This document shows, in pieces, positions 7,520 to 12,581 of a stretch of DNA of 12,581 nt (its first letter is position 1; every line of letters starts with the position of its first letter). Location: the NCBI GenBank assembly GCA_023457615.1, contig JAEWKY010000230.1, positions 1 to 12,581 on the forward strand, written 5' to 3'. This DNA comes from Actinomycetes bacterium. Lineage in GTDB: Bacteria > Actinomycetota > Actinomycetes > Actinomycetales > Microbacteriaceae. Under the pieces are notes generated by a model. It was given only the letters and a program-made list of their open reading frames with translations. It did not search any database and was not told where the DNA came from. Made by a program: the position numbers and the translations under genes.

Positions 7520-7543
7520 CCGCTCGCGCCGCGCTCTGACCGC
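7505..7543 (+). repeat. 20-base-period tandem duplication across the mtlD stop codon
   Basis: The 19 bases at 7505-7523 (CGCGCCGCGCTCTGACCGC) recur exactly at 7525-7543, a 20-base period. The first copy holds the last mtlD codons and stop; the second lies wholly after it and repeats the TGA. This looks like a recent slippage duplication that did not change the protein. Confidence 0.8.
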
Positions 7544-7557
7544 ATCCTCGATCCCGG

Positions 7558-7636
7558 ATCCGGTTTGCTCCGCCGATCTGCGCTTGCTCCGCCGCAATCT
7601 CGCGGAGCAGGCGCAGATCGGCGGAGTAACCCGGGT
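7558..7636. repeat. Long near-perfect inverted repeat between mtlD and infA
   Basis: Bases 7565-7592 pair with 7602-7629 as 28 continuous pairs, only two of them G-T wobbles, around a 9-base loop (CGCAATCTC). The core 16-base arms are 7568-7583 and 7611-7626. After one mismatch the pairing resumes for six more positions, 7558-7563 with 7631-7636, one a wobble. The left arm also holds two direct copies of TTGCTCCGCCG (at 7565 and 7584). It lies 38 bases past the mtlD stop and probably ends the PTS transcript, but its length exceeds that of a normal terminator and there is no T-run. It could be a member of a dispersed palindrome family. No coding potential is seen in it. Confidence 0.88.
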
Positions 7637-7704
7637 GGGGGAGGCGTTCGCGCGGCGCGAAGCACACGAGACGGCTTCGGCTGGCGCGACACGCCCGGAT
7701 GTCG

Positions 7705-7710
7705 TATGGT
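7705..7710 (+). promoter_or_regulatory. Candidate -10 box for the infA operon
   Basis: TATGGT fits the actinobacterial TAnnnT pattern and is the best -10 candidate between the long palindrome and infA. The -35 region (TGGCGC at 7682-7687 with 17-base spacing) is weak. If real, transcription would begin near 7717 and give a leader of about 72 bases. This region has to contain a promoter if the palindrome ends the upstream transcript, but the exact site is uncertain. Confidence 0.3.
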
Positions 7711-7716
7711 TGATCC

Positions 7717-7755
7717 TTGGTGCCTTCGGGCGGCTTCGGCCTGCCATCGCACCAA
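7717..7755 (+). promoter_or_regulatory. Possible branched RNA structure in the infA leader
   Basis: TTGGT (7717-7721) can pair with ACCAA (7751-7755). Inside it are two adjacent tetraloop hairpins: GCC-TTCG-GGC (7722-7731) and GGC-TTCG-GCC (7732-7741). TTCG tetraloops are unusually stable in RNA. An alternative fold extends the outer stem to seven pairs (7717-7723 with 7749-7755) and loses the first small hairpin. The two folds exclude each other, which might be regulatory. Stems are short, so this could be chance. Confidence 0.35.
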
Positions 7756-7788
7756 TCCCCGCAGATCAGCAGAGCACTTAGTAGAGGT

Positions 7789-8010
7789 ATGGCGAAGAAA
7801 GACGGCGTGATCGAGCTCGAGGGCTCGGTGCTGGAGGCACTCCCGAACGCGATGTTCCGGGTGGAGCTCACGAACGGGCACAAGGTGCTCGCTCACATCT
7901 CCGGCAAGATGCGCCAGAACTACATCCGGATCCTTCCGGAAGACCGCGTCGTCGTCGAGCTGAGCCCGTACGACCTCACGCGCGGCCGCATCGTCTACCG
8001 CTACAAGTGA
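7789..8010 (+). CDS. infA: Translation initiation factor IF-1
   Basis: IF-1 binds the A site of the 30S subunit and helps IF-2 and IF-3 choose the initiator tRNA. The 73-residue protein is a single S1/OB-fold domain, with the family sequence MAKKDGVIELEGSVLEALPNAMF at the start, HISGKMRQNYIRILPEDRV in the middle and LTRGRIVYRYK at the end. The frame is open 72 bases upstream, but the conserved N-terminus and an AGAGG site at 7783-7787 fix ATG 7789. It is the first gene of the ribosomal cluster. Identification is secure. Confidence 0.98.
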   Translation: MAKKDGVIELEGSVLEALPNAMFRVELTNGHKVLAHISGKMRQNYIRILPEDRVVVELSPYDLTRGRIVYRYK

Positions 8011-8028
8011 GCCTGCTGAGAAGTAACG

Positions 8029-8050
8029 CCCCGTGGACGCCTCCACGGGG
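8029..8050 (+). terminator. Hairpin between infA and rpmJ, attenuator or processing site
   Basis: CCCCGTGGA (8029-8037) pairs perfectly with TCCACGGGG (8042-8050) around CGCC. This 9-bp GC-rich stem lies 18 bases after the infA stop and 26 bases before rpmJ. No T-run follows, so full termination is unlikely. Partial termination or mRNA processing that separates IF-1 output from the ribosomal proteins is possible. Confidence 0.55.
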
Positions 8051-8076
8051 ACGATGACAGCGAGAAGAGAAGCATC

Positions 8077-8193
8077 ATGAAGGTCAACCCCAGCGTCAAG
8101 CCGATCTGCGACCACTGCAAGGTGATCCGTCGCAACGGCCGCGTCATGGTCATCTGCAAGTCCAACCCGCGCCACAAGCAGCGCCAGGGCTGA
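8077..8193 (+). CDS. rpmJ: 50S ribosomal protein L36
   Basis: This 38-residue protein (MKVNPSVKPICDHCKVI to SNPRHKQRQG) is L36, a small zinc-ribbon protein of the large subunit. Cys11, Cys14, Cys27 and His33 are the zinc ligands, so this is the zinc-binding (C+) form rather than the Cys-less form made under zinc limitation. The gene is short and easily missed. It lies between infA and rpsM as in most bacteria. GAGAAGAGAAGC before the ATG is a modest ribosome site. Confidence 0.97.
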   Translation: MKVNPSVKPICDHCKVIRRNGRVMVICKSNPRHKQRQG

Positions 8194-8320
8194 GACTCCT
8201 CAGACTCACAACTGAATACACACAAGCGTCACCAAGAACCGCGCGAGCGGGGACACCTCGAGTCGGAGGCTCGGGCACCGGAGACGCACAGACCTCCGAA
8301 CAACTCCCAGGAGTACACGC
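8194..8320 (+). promoter_or_regulatory. rpsM leader region, 127 bases, no clear signal
   Basis: This is the longest gap inside the ribosomal cluster. It carries CAACTGAA (8209-8216), a string that also occurs in the rpsK-rpoA gap (9119-9126), and a CAGGAG ribosome site about nine bases before the rpsM start. In E. coli the leader before rpsM binds S4, but rpsD is absent from this cluster and no S4-type pseudoknot was recognised. A regulatory role is only suggested by length. Confidence 0.3.
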
Positions 8321-8701
8321 ATGGCACGTCTTGCCGGCGTCGACATCCCGCGCGACAAGCGCGTGGAAGTGGCGCTCACCTACATCTACGGGGTCGGCCG
8401 CACGCGCGCGCTTCAGACCCTCAAGGAGACCGGGATCTCCGGTGACATCCGCGTCAAGGATCTGACCGACGACCAGCTCGTCGCGCTCCGCGACTTCATC
8501 GAGGCCACCTTCAAGGTGGAGGGCGACCTCCGTCGCGAGGTGCAGGCCGACATCCGCCGCAAGGTCGAGATCGGCTCCTACGAGGGCCTCCGCCACCGTC
8601 GCGGCCTCCCCGTGCGCGGTCAGCGCACGAAGACCAACGCGCGCACCCGCAAGGGCCCGAAGCGCACCGTCGCCGGCAAGAAGAAGGCAGGCAAGAAGTA
8701 A
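8321..8701 (+). CDS. rpsM: 30S ribosomal protein S13
   Basis: S13 sits in the head of the small subunit and contacts the P-site tRNA and the L5 bridge. The 126 residues begin MARLAGVDIPRDKRVEVALTYIYGVG, with the helix-hairpin-helix typical of the family. The C-terminal part carries HRRGLPVRGQRTKTNARTRKGP and ends in a basic tail (KKKAGKK). The stop overlaps the rpsK start by one base (TAATG), so the two are translationally coupled. Identification is secure. Confidence 0.98.
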   Translation: MARLAGVDIPRDKRVEVALTYIYGVGRTRALQTLKETGISGDIRVKDLTDDQLVALRDFIEATFKVEGDLRREVQADIRRKVEIGSYEGLRHRRGLPVRGQRTKTNARTRKGPKRTVAGKKKAGKK

Positions 8702-9102
8702 TGGCCGCTCCCAAGGCCTCCGCCGCGCGCAAGCCGCGTCGCAAGGAGAAGAAGAACATCGCCGTGGGCCAGGCCCACATCAAGTCGACGTTCAACAACA
8801 CGATCGTCTCGATCACCGACACCACGGGTGCGGTCATCGCGTGGGCCTCCGGCGGCGACGTCGGCTTCAAGGGCTCGCGCAAGTCGACGCCCTACGCCGC
8901 GGGCATGGCCGCCGAGGCCGCCGCGCGCAAGGCGCAGGAGAACGGCATGAAGAAGGTCGACGTCTTCGTGAAGGGCCCGGGTTCGGGCCGCGAGACCGCG
9001 ATCCGCTCGCTCACGGCGGCGGGCCTCGAGGTCGGCACGATCAACGACGTGACCCCTCAGGCGCACAACGGCGTTCGTCCGCCGAAGCGCCGCCGCGTCT
9101 GA
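8701..9102 (+). CDS. rpsK: 30S ribosomal protein S11
   Basis: S11 lies in the platform of the small subunit near the mRNA exit. The 133 residues have a basic N-terminus, then HIKSTFNNTIVSITDTTG, WASGGDVGFKGSRKSTPYAA, VKGPGSGRETAIRSL and the conserved C-terminus NGVRPPKRRRV. Many homologues read NGCRPPKRRRV at the end; here the Cys is Val, a conservative change. It follows rpsM with a one-base overlap. In many bacteria rpsD comes next, but here rpoA follows. Confidence 0.98.
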   Translation: MAAPKASAARKPRRKEKKNIAVGQAHIKSTFNNTIVSITDTTGAVIAWASGGDVGFKGSRKSTPYAAGMAAEAAARKAQENGMKKVDVFVKGPGSGRETAIRSLTAAGLEVGTINDVTPQAHNGVRPPKRRRV

Positions 9103-9130
9103 CGACTTCGACACTTCTCAACTGAACACC

Positions 9131-9153
9131 CCGGCGGACCAGCCACCCGCCGG
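9131..9153 (+). repeat. Small hairpin in the rpsK-rpoA gap
   Basis: CCGGCGG (9131-9137) pairs with CCGCCGG (9147-9153) around a 9-base loop, 28 bases after the rpsK stop. It may tune expression of rpoA relative to S11. In DNA this GC-rich, a 7-bp stem can arise by chance. Confidence 0.4.
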
Positions 9154-9203
9154 AACTCCCGTGGGCGTCATATGGCGGTCGCCCTCGCCGAAAGGAAAAC
9201 CAC

Positions 9204-10196
9204 GTGCTCATTGCACAGCGTCCCACTCTGTCCGAGGAGAGCCTCTCCGAGTTCCGCTCGCGGTTCGTCATCGAGCCGCTGGAGCCCGGCTTCGGGTACA
9301 CCCTCGGCAACTCGCTGCGTCGCACCCTGCTGTCGTCCATCCCGGGCGCGGCGGTCACCAGCATCCGCATCGACGGCATCCAGCACGAGTTCTCGACGGT
9401 CGCCGGGGTGAAGGAGGACGTCGTCGAGATCGTCCTCAACATCAAGAACCTCGTGGTCTCGAGCGAGCACGACGAGCCGATCACGGCCTACCTGCGCAAG
9501 CAGGGCGCGGGCCAGGTCACGGCCGCCGACATCTCGGCGCCGACCGGGGTGGAGATCCACAACCCGGAGCTCGTCATCGCGACGCTCAACGACAAGGCGA
9601 AGTTCGAGCTCGAGCTGACGATCGAGCGCGGCCGCGGCTACGTCTCGGCGACGCAGAACCGCAGCGAGTTCAGCGAGGCCGGTCAGATCCCGATCGACTC
9701 GATCTACTCGCCCGTGCTCAAGGTCACCTACCGCGTCGAGGCGACGCGTGCCGGTGAGCGCACCGACTTCGACCGCCTGGTCGTGGATGTCGAGACGAAG
9801 CCGGCGATCACGCCGCGCGACGCGATCGCCTCCGCCGGCCGCACGCTCGTGGAGCTCTTCGGGCTCGCGCGCGAGCTGAACACCGCCGCCGAGGGCATCG
9901 AGATCGGGCCCGCCCCGGTCGACGCCGTGCTCAGCAGCGAGCTCAGCATGCCGATCGAGGACCTCGACCTCTCCGTGCGCAGCTACAACTGCCTCAAGCG
10001 CGAGGGCATCAACACCGTCGCGGAGCTCGTCGCCCTCTCGGAGACGCAGCTCATGAACATCCGCAACTTCGGTCAGAAGTCGGTCGACGAGGTGCGCGAC
10101 AAGCTGACGGAGATGGGCCTGTCGCTCAAGGACAGCGTGCCCGGCTTCGACGGCGCGCACTTCTACGGCGGCTACGACGACGAGGAGCAGAGCTGA
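9204..10196 (+). CDS. rpoA: DNA-directed RNA polymerase alpha subunit
   Basis: The alpha subunit dimerises to assemble RNA polymerase and contacts promoter UP elements and activators. The 330 residues comprise the N-terminal assembly domain (about 1-230), with FVIEPLEPGFGYTLGNSLRRTLLSSIPG (21-48), and the C-terminal domain (about 250-310), with LSVRSYNCLKREGINTVAEL and LMNIRNFGQKSVDEV that form the DNA-binding helix-hairpin-helix. An acidic tail (YDDEEQS) ends the protein. The start is GTG at 9204, preceded by GAAAGGAAAA; no ATG fits the conserved N-terminus. Identification is secure. Confidence 0.98.
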   Translation: MLIAQRPTLSEESLSEFRSRFVIEPLEPGFGYTLGNSLRRTLLSSIPGAAVTSIRIDGIQHEFSTVAGVKEDVVEIVLNIKNLVVSSEHDEPITAYLRKQGAGQVTAADISAPTGVEIHNPELVIATLNDKAKFELELTIERGRGYVSATQNRSEFSEAGQIPIDSIYSPVLKVTYRVEATRAGERTDFDRLVVDVETKPAITPRDAIASAGRTLVELFGLARELNTAAEGIEIGPAPVDAVLSSELSMPIEDLDLSVRSYNCLKREGINTVAELVALSETQLMNIRNFGQKSVDEVRDKLTEMGLSLKDSVPGFDGAHFYGGYDDEEQS

Positions 10197-10240
10197 GTCC
10201 CGCGCTCACGCTCTGACGAACCCCAGGAAGAACGAGAATC

Positions 10241-10855
10241 ATGCCTAAGCCCACGAAGGGTCCCCGCCTCGGAGGAGGCCCGGCTCACGAGCGTCTGCTG
10301 CTCGCGAACCTCGCCGCCGCGCTGTTCACGCACGAGAGCATCCAGACGACCGAGACCAAGGCCAAGCGCCTGCGTCCGCTCGCCGAGCGCCTCATCACGT
10401 TCGCCAAGCGGGGTGACCTCCACGCCCGTCGCCGGGTGCTCGCGGTCATCACCGACAAGGGCGTCGTGCACAAGCTCTTCACGGAGATCGCGCCTCAGGT
10501 CGAGGACCGCGAGGGCGGCTACACCCGCATCGTGAAGACCGGCTTCCGCAAGGGCGACAACGCGCCGATGGCGGTCATCGAGCTCGTGCTCGAGCCCGTC
10601 GTGAAGAAGCCGTCGGCGAAGAAGGCCGCGGCGGCGAAGGCCGCCGACGCGAAGCCCGCCAAGGCCGAGAAGCCCGCCGCCGAGGAGACCCCGGCCGAGG
10701 ACGCACCGGCCGAGGAGACCGAGGCCGCCGAGGAGGCGCCCGCCGAGGCCGCCCCCGCCGAGGATGCCCCGGCCGAGGAGGCCACCGCCGAGCAGGCCGA
10801 GGAGTCGGCCGACGAGGCCGCCGCCGACGCTCCCGCCGAGGACGACGCGAAGTAA
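10241..10855 (+). CDS. rplQ: 50S ribosomal protein L17 with a long Ala/Glu-rich C-terminal tail
   Basis: L17 is a large-subunit protein near the exit tunnel. Residues 1-120 are the conserved core (MPKPTKGPRLGGGPAHER, SIQTTETKAKRLRPLAERLIT, YTRIVKTGFRKGDNAPMAVIEL). The next 84 residues are an added tail: Lys/Ala-rich from 121 to 144, then Ala/Glu/Pro-rich with repeats such as PAEDAPAEE from 145 to 204. Most bacterial L17 proteins stop near 120-130 residues; actinobacteria often carry a tail, but this one is long. Its basic-then-acidic makeup suggests a disordered segment of unknown role. AGGAAG at 10225-10230 serves the ATG. Confidence 0.96.
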   Translation: MPKPTKGPRLGGGPAHERLLLANLAAALFTHESIQTTETKAKRLRPLAERLITFAKRGDLHARRRVLAVITDKGVVHKLFTEIAPQVEDREGGYTRIVKTGFRKGDNAPMAVIELVLEPVVKKPSAKKAAAAKAADAKPAKAEKPAAEETPAEDAPAEETEAAEEAPAEAAPAEDAPAEEATAEQAEESADEAAADAPAEDDAK

Positions 10856-10877
10856 CACCCTCGCGAGAGGAACAGCC

Positions 10878-11894
10878 ATGACGGGCCCGCTGAGTGCTCG
10901 AGTCTCCGCCCCGGTGGAGCTCGCGCTCCCGGCGGGCCCGTCCGGCGTCTCCTGGCGTCGCGTCACGCTCGACGACGTCGACGCCCTCGTCGAGCTGAAC
11001 GCCGCCATCGCCGCCGCCGACCACCCCGAGTGGACCGAGACGCGCGAGGAGGTCGAGGACGAGCTCACCCACTCGTGGATCGACCTCGTGCGCGACTCGG
11101 TGCTCGCCGAGGCCGACGGACGGCCCGTCGCGTACGGACTGCAGATCGCGACGCCGAATCCCGAGACGATCGTGCGCAGCATCGCGTTCGGCGGCGTGCG
11201 CCCGTCGCACCGCGGCCGTGGGATCGGGCGCACCCTGCTCGAGTGGCAGCGCGATCGCGGACGGCAGCAGCTCGCGGCCTCCGAGCTCGAGCTGCCGGGC
11301 TGGCTCATGCTCTACGTCGAGGAGCGCAACGCGAGCGGCATGCGTCTCGCCGAGCGATCCGGGATGCCGCTCGTGCGCTGGTTCACGAAGATGCAGCGCG
11401 ACCTGAGCGACCCGATCCCGGAGCTCCCGGTGCCCGAGGGGCTCGTCTTCGCGACCCCGACGCCCGCCGACGGCGATCGCATCCACGCGGCCAAGAACGC
11501 CGCCTTCCGCGACCACTGGGGCAGCCAGCCGAGCACCGACGAGGGCTGGTCGTCGATGATGGCCCAGCCGACCGTGCGGTGGGATCTCGGCGTGATCGCG
11601 CTCGATGGCGACGAGGTCGCGGGATTCGTGCTCACCGACGTCTACCCCGACGACTTCGAGGCGCAGGGCTACGTGGGCGGCTACATCCCGCTCGTCGGCG
11701 TCACGCCCGCCTGGCGCCGACCGGGCGTCGCGCCCGCGCTGCTCGCCGCCGCCTTCCGCGGCTACCGGGCCGCGGGTCACGAGAAGGTCGCGCTGGATGT
11801 CGACAGCGAGAACCCCTCGGGGGCGCTCGGGCTCTACACGGGCCTGGGCTTCGTGCCCGTCACGCGCAGCGTCGCGTACGTCGAGGAGTTCTGA
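10878..11894 (+). CDS. Tandem GNAT-family N-acetyltransferase
   Basis: The 338-residue protein contains two GNAT folds. The first (about 24-175) has the acetyl-CoA loop VRPSHRGRGIGRTL (107-120). The second (about 188-338) has VTPAWRRPGVAPALL (275-289) and the C-terminal NPSGALGLYTGLGFVPV. The first loop keeps the R-x-x-G-x-G pattern; in the second it reads RRPGVA, still plausible. Two-domain GNATs in actinobacteria include mycothiol synthase MshD, but the sequence here is not enough to assign that role, and the substrate is unknown. ATG 10878 is chosen because GAGAGG (10865-10870) precedes it; the frame also runs upstream through the rplQ tail. It starts only 22 bases after rplQ, so it is probably co-transcribed with the ribosomal genes. 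Confidence 0.85.
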   Translation: MTGPLSARVSAPVELALPAGPSGVSWRRVTLDDVDALVELNAAIAAADHPEWTETREEVEDELTHSWIDLVRDSVLAEADGRPVAYGLQIATPNPETIVRSIAFGGVRPSHRGRGIGRTLLEWQRDRGRQQLAASELELPGWLMLYVEERNASGMRLAERSGMPLVRWFTKMQRDLSDPIPELPVPEGLVFATPTPADGDRIHAAKNAAFRDHWGSQPSTDEGWSSMMAQPTVRWDLGVIALDGDEVAGFVLTDVYPDDFEAQGYVGGYIPLVGVTPAWRRPGVAPALLAAAFRGYRAAGHEKVALDVDSENPSGALGLYTGLGFVPVTRSVAYVEEF

Positions 11895-11955
11895 GGCTGT
11901 TTGCCCGAAAGGGCCCCATCGCGCGGGCGGAGGGGGCAGATTCGGGCAGATAGCC
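11895..11955. terminator. Hairpin between two convergent genes, likely bidirectional terminator
   Basis: Bases 11895-11909 pair with 11941-11955 over 15 positions, two of them wobbles; the strongest part is TGCCCGAA (11902-11909) with TTCGGGCA (11941-11948). Inside, GCCCC (11913-11917) can pair with GGGGC (11933-11937). It starts right after the acetyltransferase stop and ends 14 bases before the stop of the convergent gene, the expected place for a shared terminator. There is no strong T-run. Confidence 0.65.
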
Positions 11956-11969
11956 CGTTGCTGCGGCGC

Positions 11970-12581
11970 TCAGAACGGGGTCGGCAGGGAGAGGTCGGCC
12001 GACTCGTCGCGCAGCGGCGGGAGCTGCCCGAGCCGGTCCACGGCGTCACCGACCGAGGCGGCGTAGATGCCGGCGCCGATCGGTCCGAAGTGCACCTGGT
12101 CGCGTGCCATCTCGTGGAGGTAGGGCTGGATGGCGTCGTGCCAGTTGGCGAGCTCGACGTTGCGGTACACGAGCGCGAACGAGGCGAGCTCGGCGTTGAC
12201 GCCGGGGATCCAGCCGCGGGGCGCCTGCGCGTTGACGACGATGAGCTCGCGCCGCGGGCCGATGATCGCCCGCACCTCCTCGAGCGTCGCGCGGTCGATC
12301 GGACCGTTCGTGCCGAGGGCGATCACCACCACCTCCCGCAGCTGGCCGGCGTCGACCTGGGCCCGAACGAGGGCGGGCGCCGACCCCATGTTGCGGGAGA
12401 CGGCGGCGTCGATCGCGATGCCCGGGAACCGCTCCTGGAGCGCGGCCGCCGCGGCGAGCATGGCCGAGTCGCCGATCGCGCTGATCTGATCGCCGGTCGC
12501 CGGACCCGCGTCGACGGGGGGCGCCTCGTCGTCCTCGGCCGCCTCGTCGATCGCCTCCTGGCCGGCCTCGATGTACGACTG
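11970..12581 (-). CDS. SGNH-hydrolase-type C-terminal domain of a probable acyltransferase (5' end outside the window)
   Basis: The frame stays open from the stop at 11970 to the right edge, so 203 C-terminal residues are visible and the start lies beyond the window. An internal Met at 12461 is not the start: the four residues before it complete the block I motif IGDSAM, with the nucleophile Ser39 of the visible part. VIALGTNG (block III, Asn92) and RDQVHFGPIGAGIYA (Asp161, His164; block V DxxH) complete the expected catalytic set. The visible N-terminus is an acidic, Pro/Ala-rich linker. This pattern resembles the extracytoplasmic SGNH domain behind a membrane acyltransferase-3 domain, as in OatA-like peptidoglycan or polysaccharide O-acetyltransferases, but the membrane part is not visible, so that role is an inference. 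Confidence 0.8.
   Translation of the reverse strand, partial: QSYIEAGQEAIDEAAEDDEAPPVDAGPATGDQISAIGDSAMLAAAAALQERFPGIAIDAAVSRNMGSAPALVRAQVDAGQLREVVVIALGTNGPIDRATLEEVRAIIGPRRELIVVNAQAPRGWIPGVNAELASFALVYRNVELANWHDAIQPYLHEMARDQVHFGPIGAGIYAASVGDAVDRLGQLPPLRDESADLSLPTPF

Noticed and set aside
9168..9176. TCATATGGC before rpoA as a -10 box like the one before infA
   Set aside because: It lacks the final T of TAnnnT, has no -35 partner, and lies too close to the rpoA ribosome site for a confident call.
10619..10852. GCCGAGGA-type repeats in the rplQ tail as a CRISPR or other repeat array
   Set aside because: The repeats are in frame, irregular in spacing and encode Ala/Glu codons, so they are explained by the low-complexity protein tail.

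Overview
This is a GC-rich (roughly 70 percent) stretch of chromosome from an actinobacterium. Strong G/C third-position bias, an S10/alpha-type ribosomal cluster without rpsD, an L17 protein with an Ala/Glu-rich tail and an actinobacterial-style mannitol PTS locus fit Microbacteriaceae or a close relative. The family assignment is an inference, and no genus is claimed.

Layout. (1) Positions 73-1947, minus strand: a PRD/EIIA-type transcription regulator of the MtlR/ManR class. It is divergent from (2) positions 2095-7519, plus strand: a tightly packed sugar-phosphotransferase operon. Its order is stand-alone EIIB, HPr (ptsH), Enzyme I (ptsI), mannitol EIICB (mtlA), mannitol EIIA (mtlF), mannitol-1-phosphate 5-dehydrogenase (mtlD). 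(3) Positions 7520-7788: a non-coding junction with a very long inverted repeat, then a structured infA leader. (4) Positions 7789-10855, plus strand: infA, rpmJ, rpsM, rpsK, rpoA, rplQ. (5) Positions 10878-11894: a tandem-GNAT acetyltransferase close behind rplQ. (6) A hairpin separates it from a convergent minus-strand gene (11970 to the window edge) that encodes an SGNH-hydrolase domain and lacks its 5' part here.

How it works together. The PTS operon holds a whole phosphorelay: PEP to EI to HPr to MtlF to the B domain of MtlA, with uptake of mannitol as mannitol-1-phosphate. MtlD then oxidises this to fructose-6-phosphate for glycolysis. The regulator has PRD, EIIB-like and EIIA-like modules and probably reads the phosphorylation state of the same proteins. 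The extra free EIIB at the head of the operon has no matching EIIC in view and is the least expected part of the cluster. The ribosomal genes are housekeeping, ordered as in other high-GC Gram-positives without rpsD.

There is no CRISPR array, insertion sequence, rRNA gene or convincing tRNA gene. No gene-free stretch exceeds 300 bases; the longest, 7520-7788, is described. The most notable signals are the orphan EIIB beside a regulator whose EIIB-like domain has Ser where the phospho-Cys would be, the long palindrome at 7558-7636, and a possible branched RNA leader before infA.
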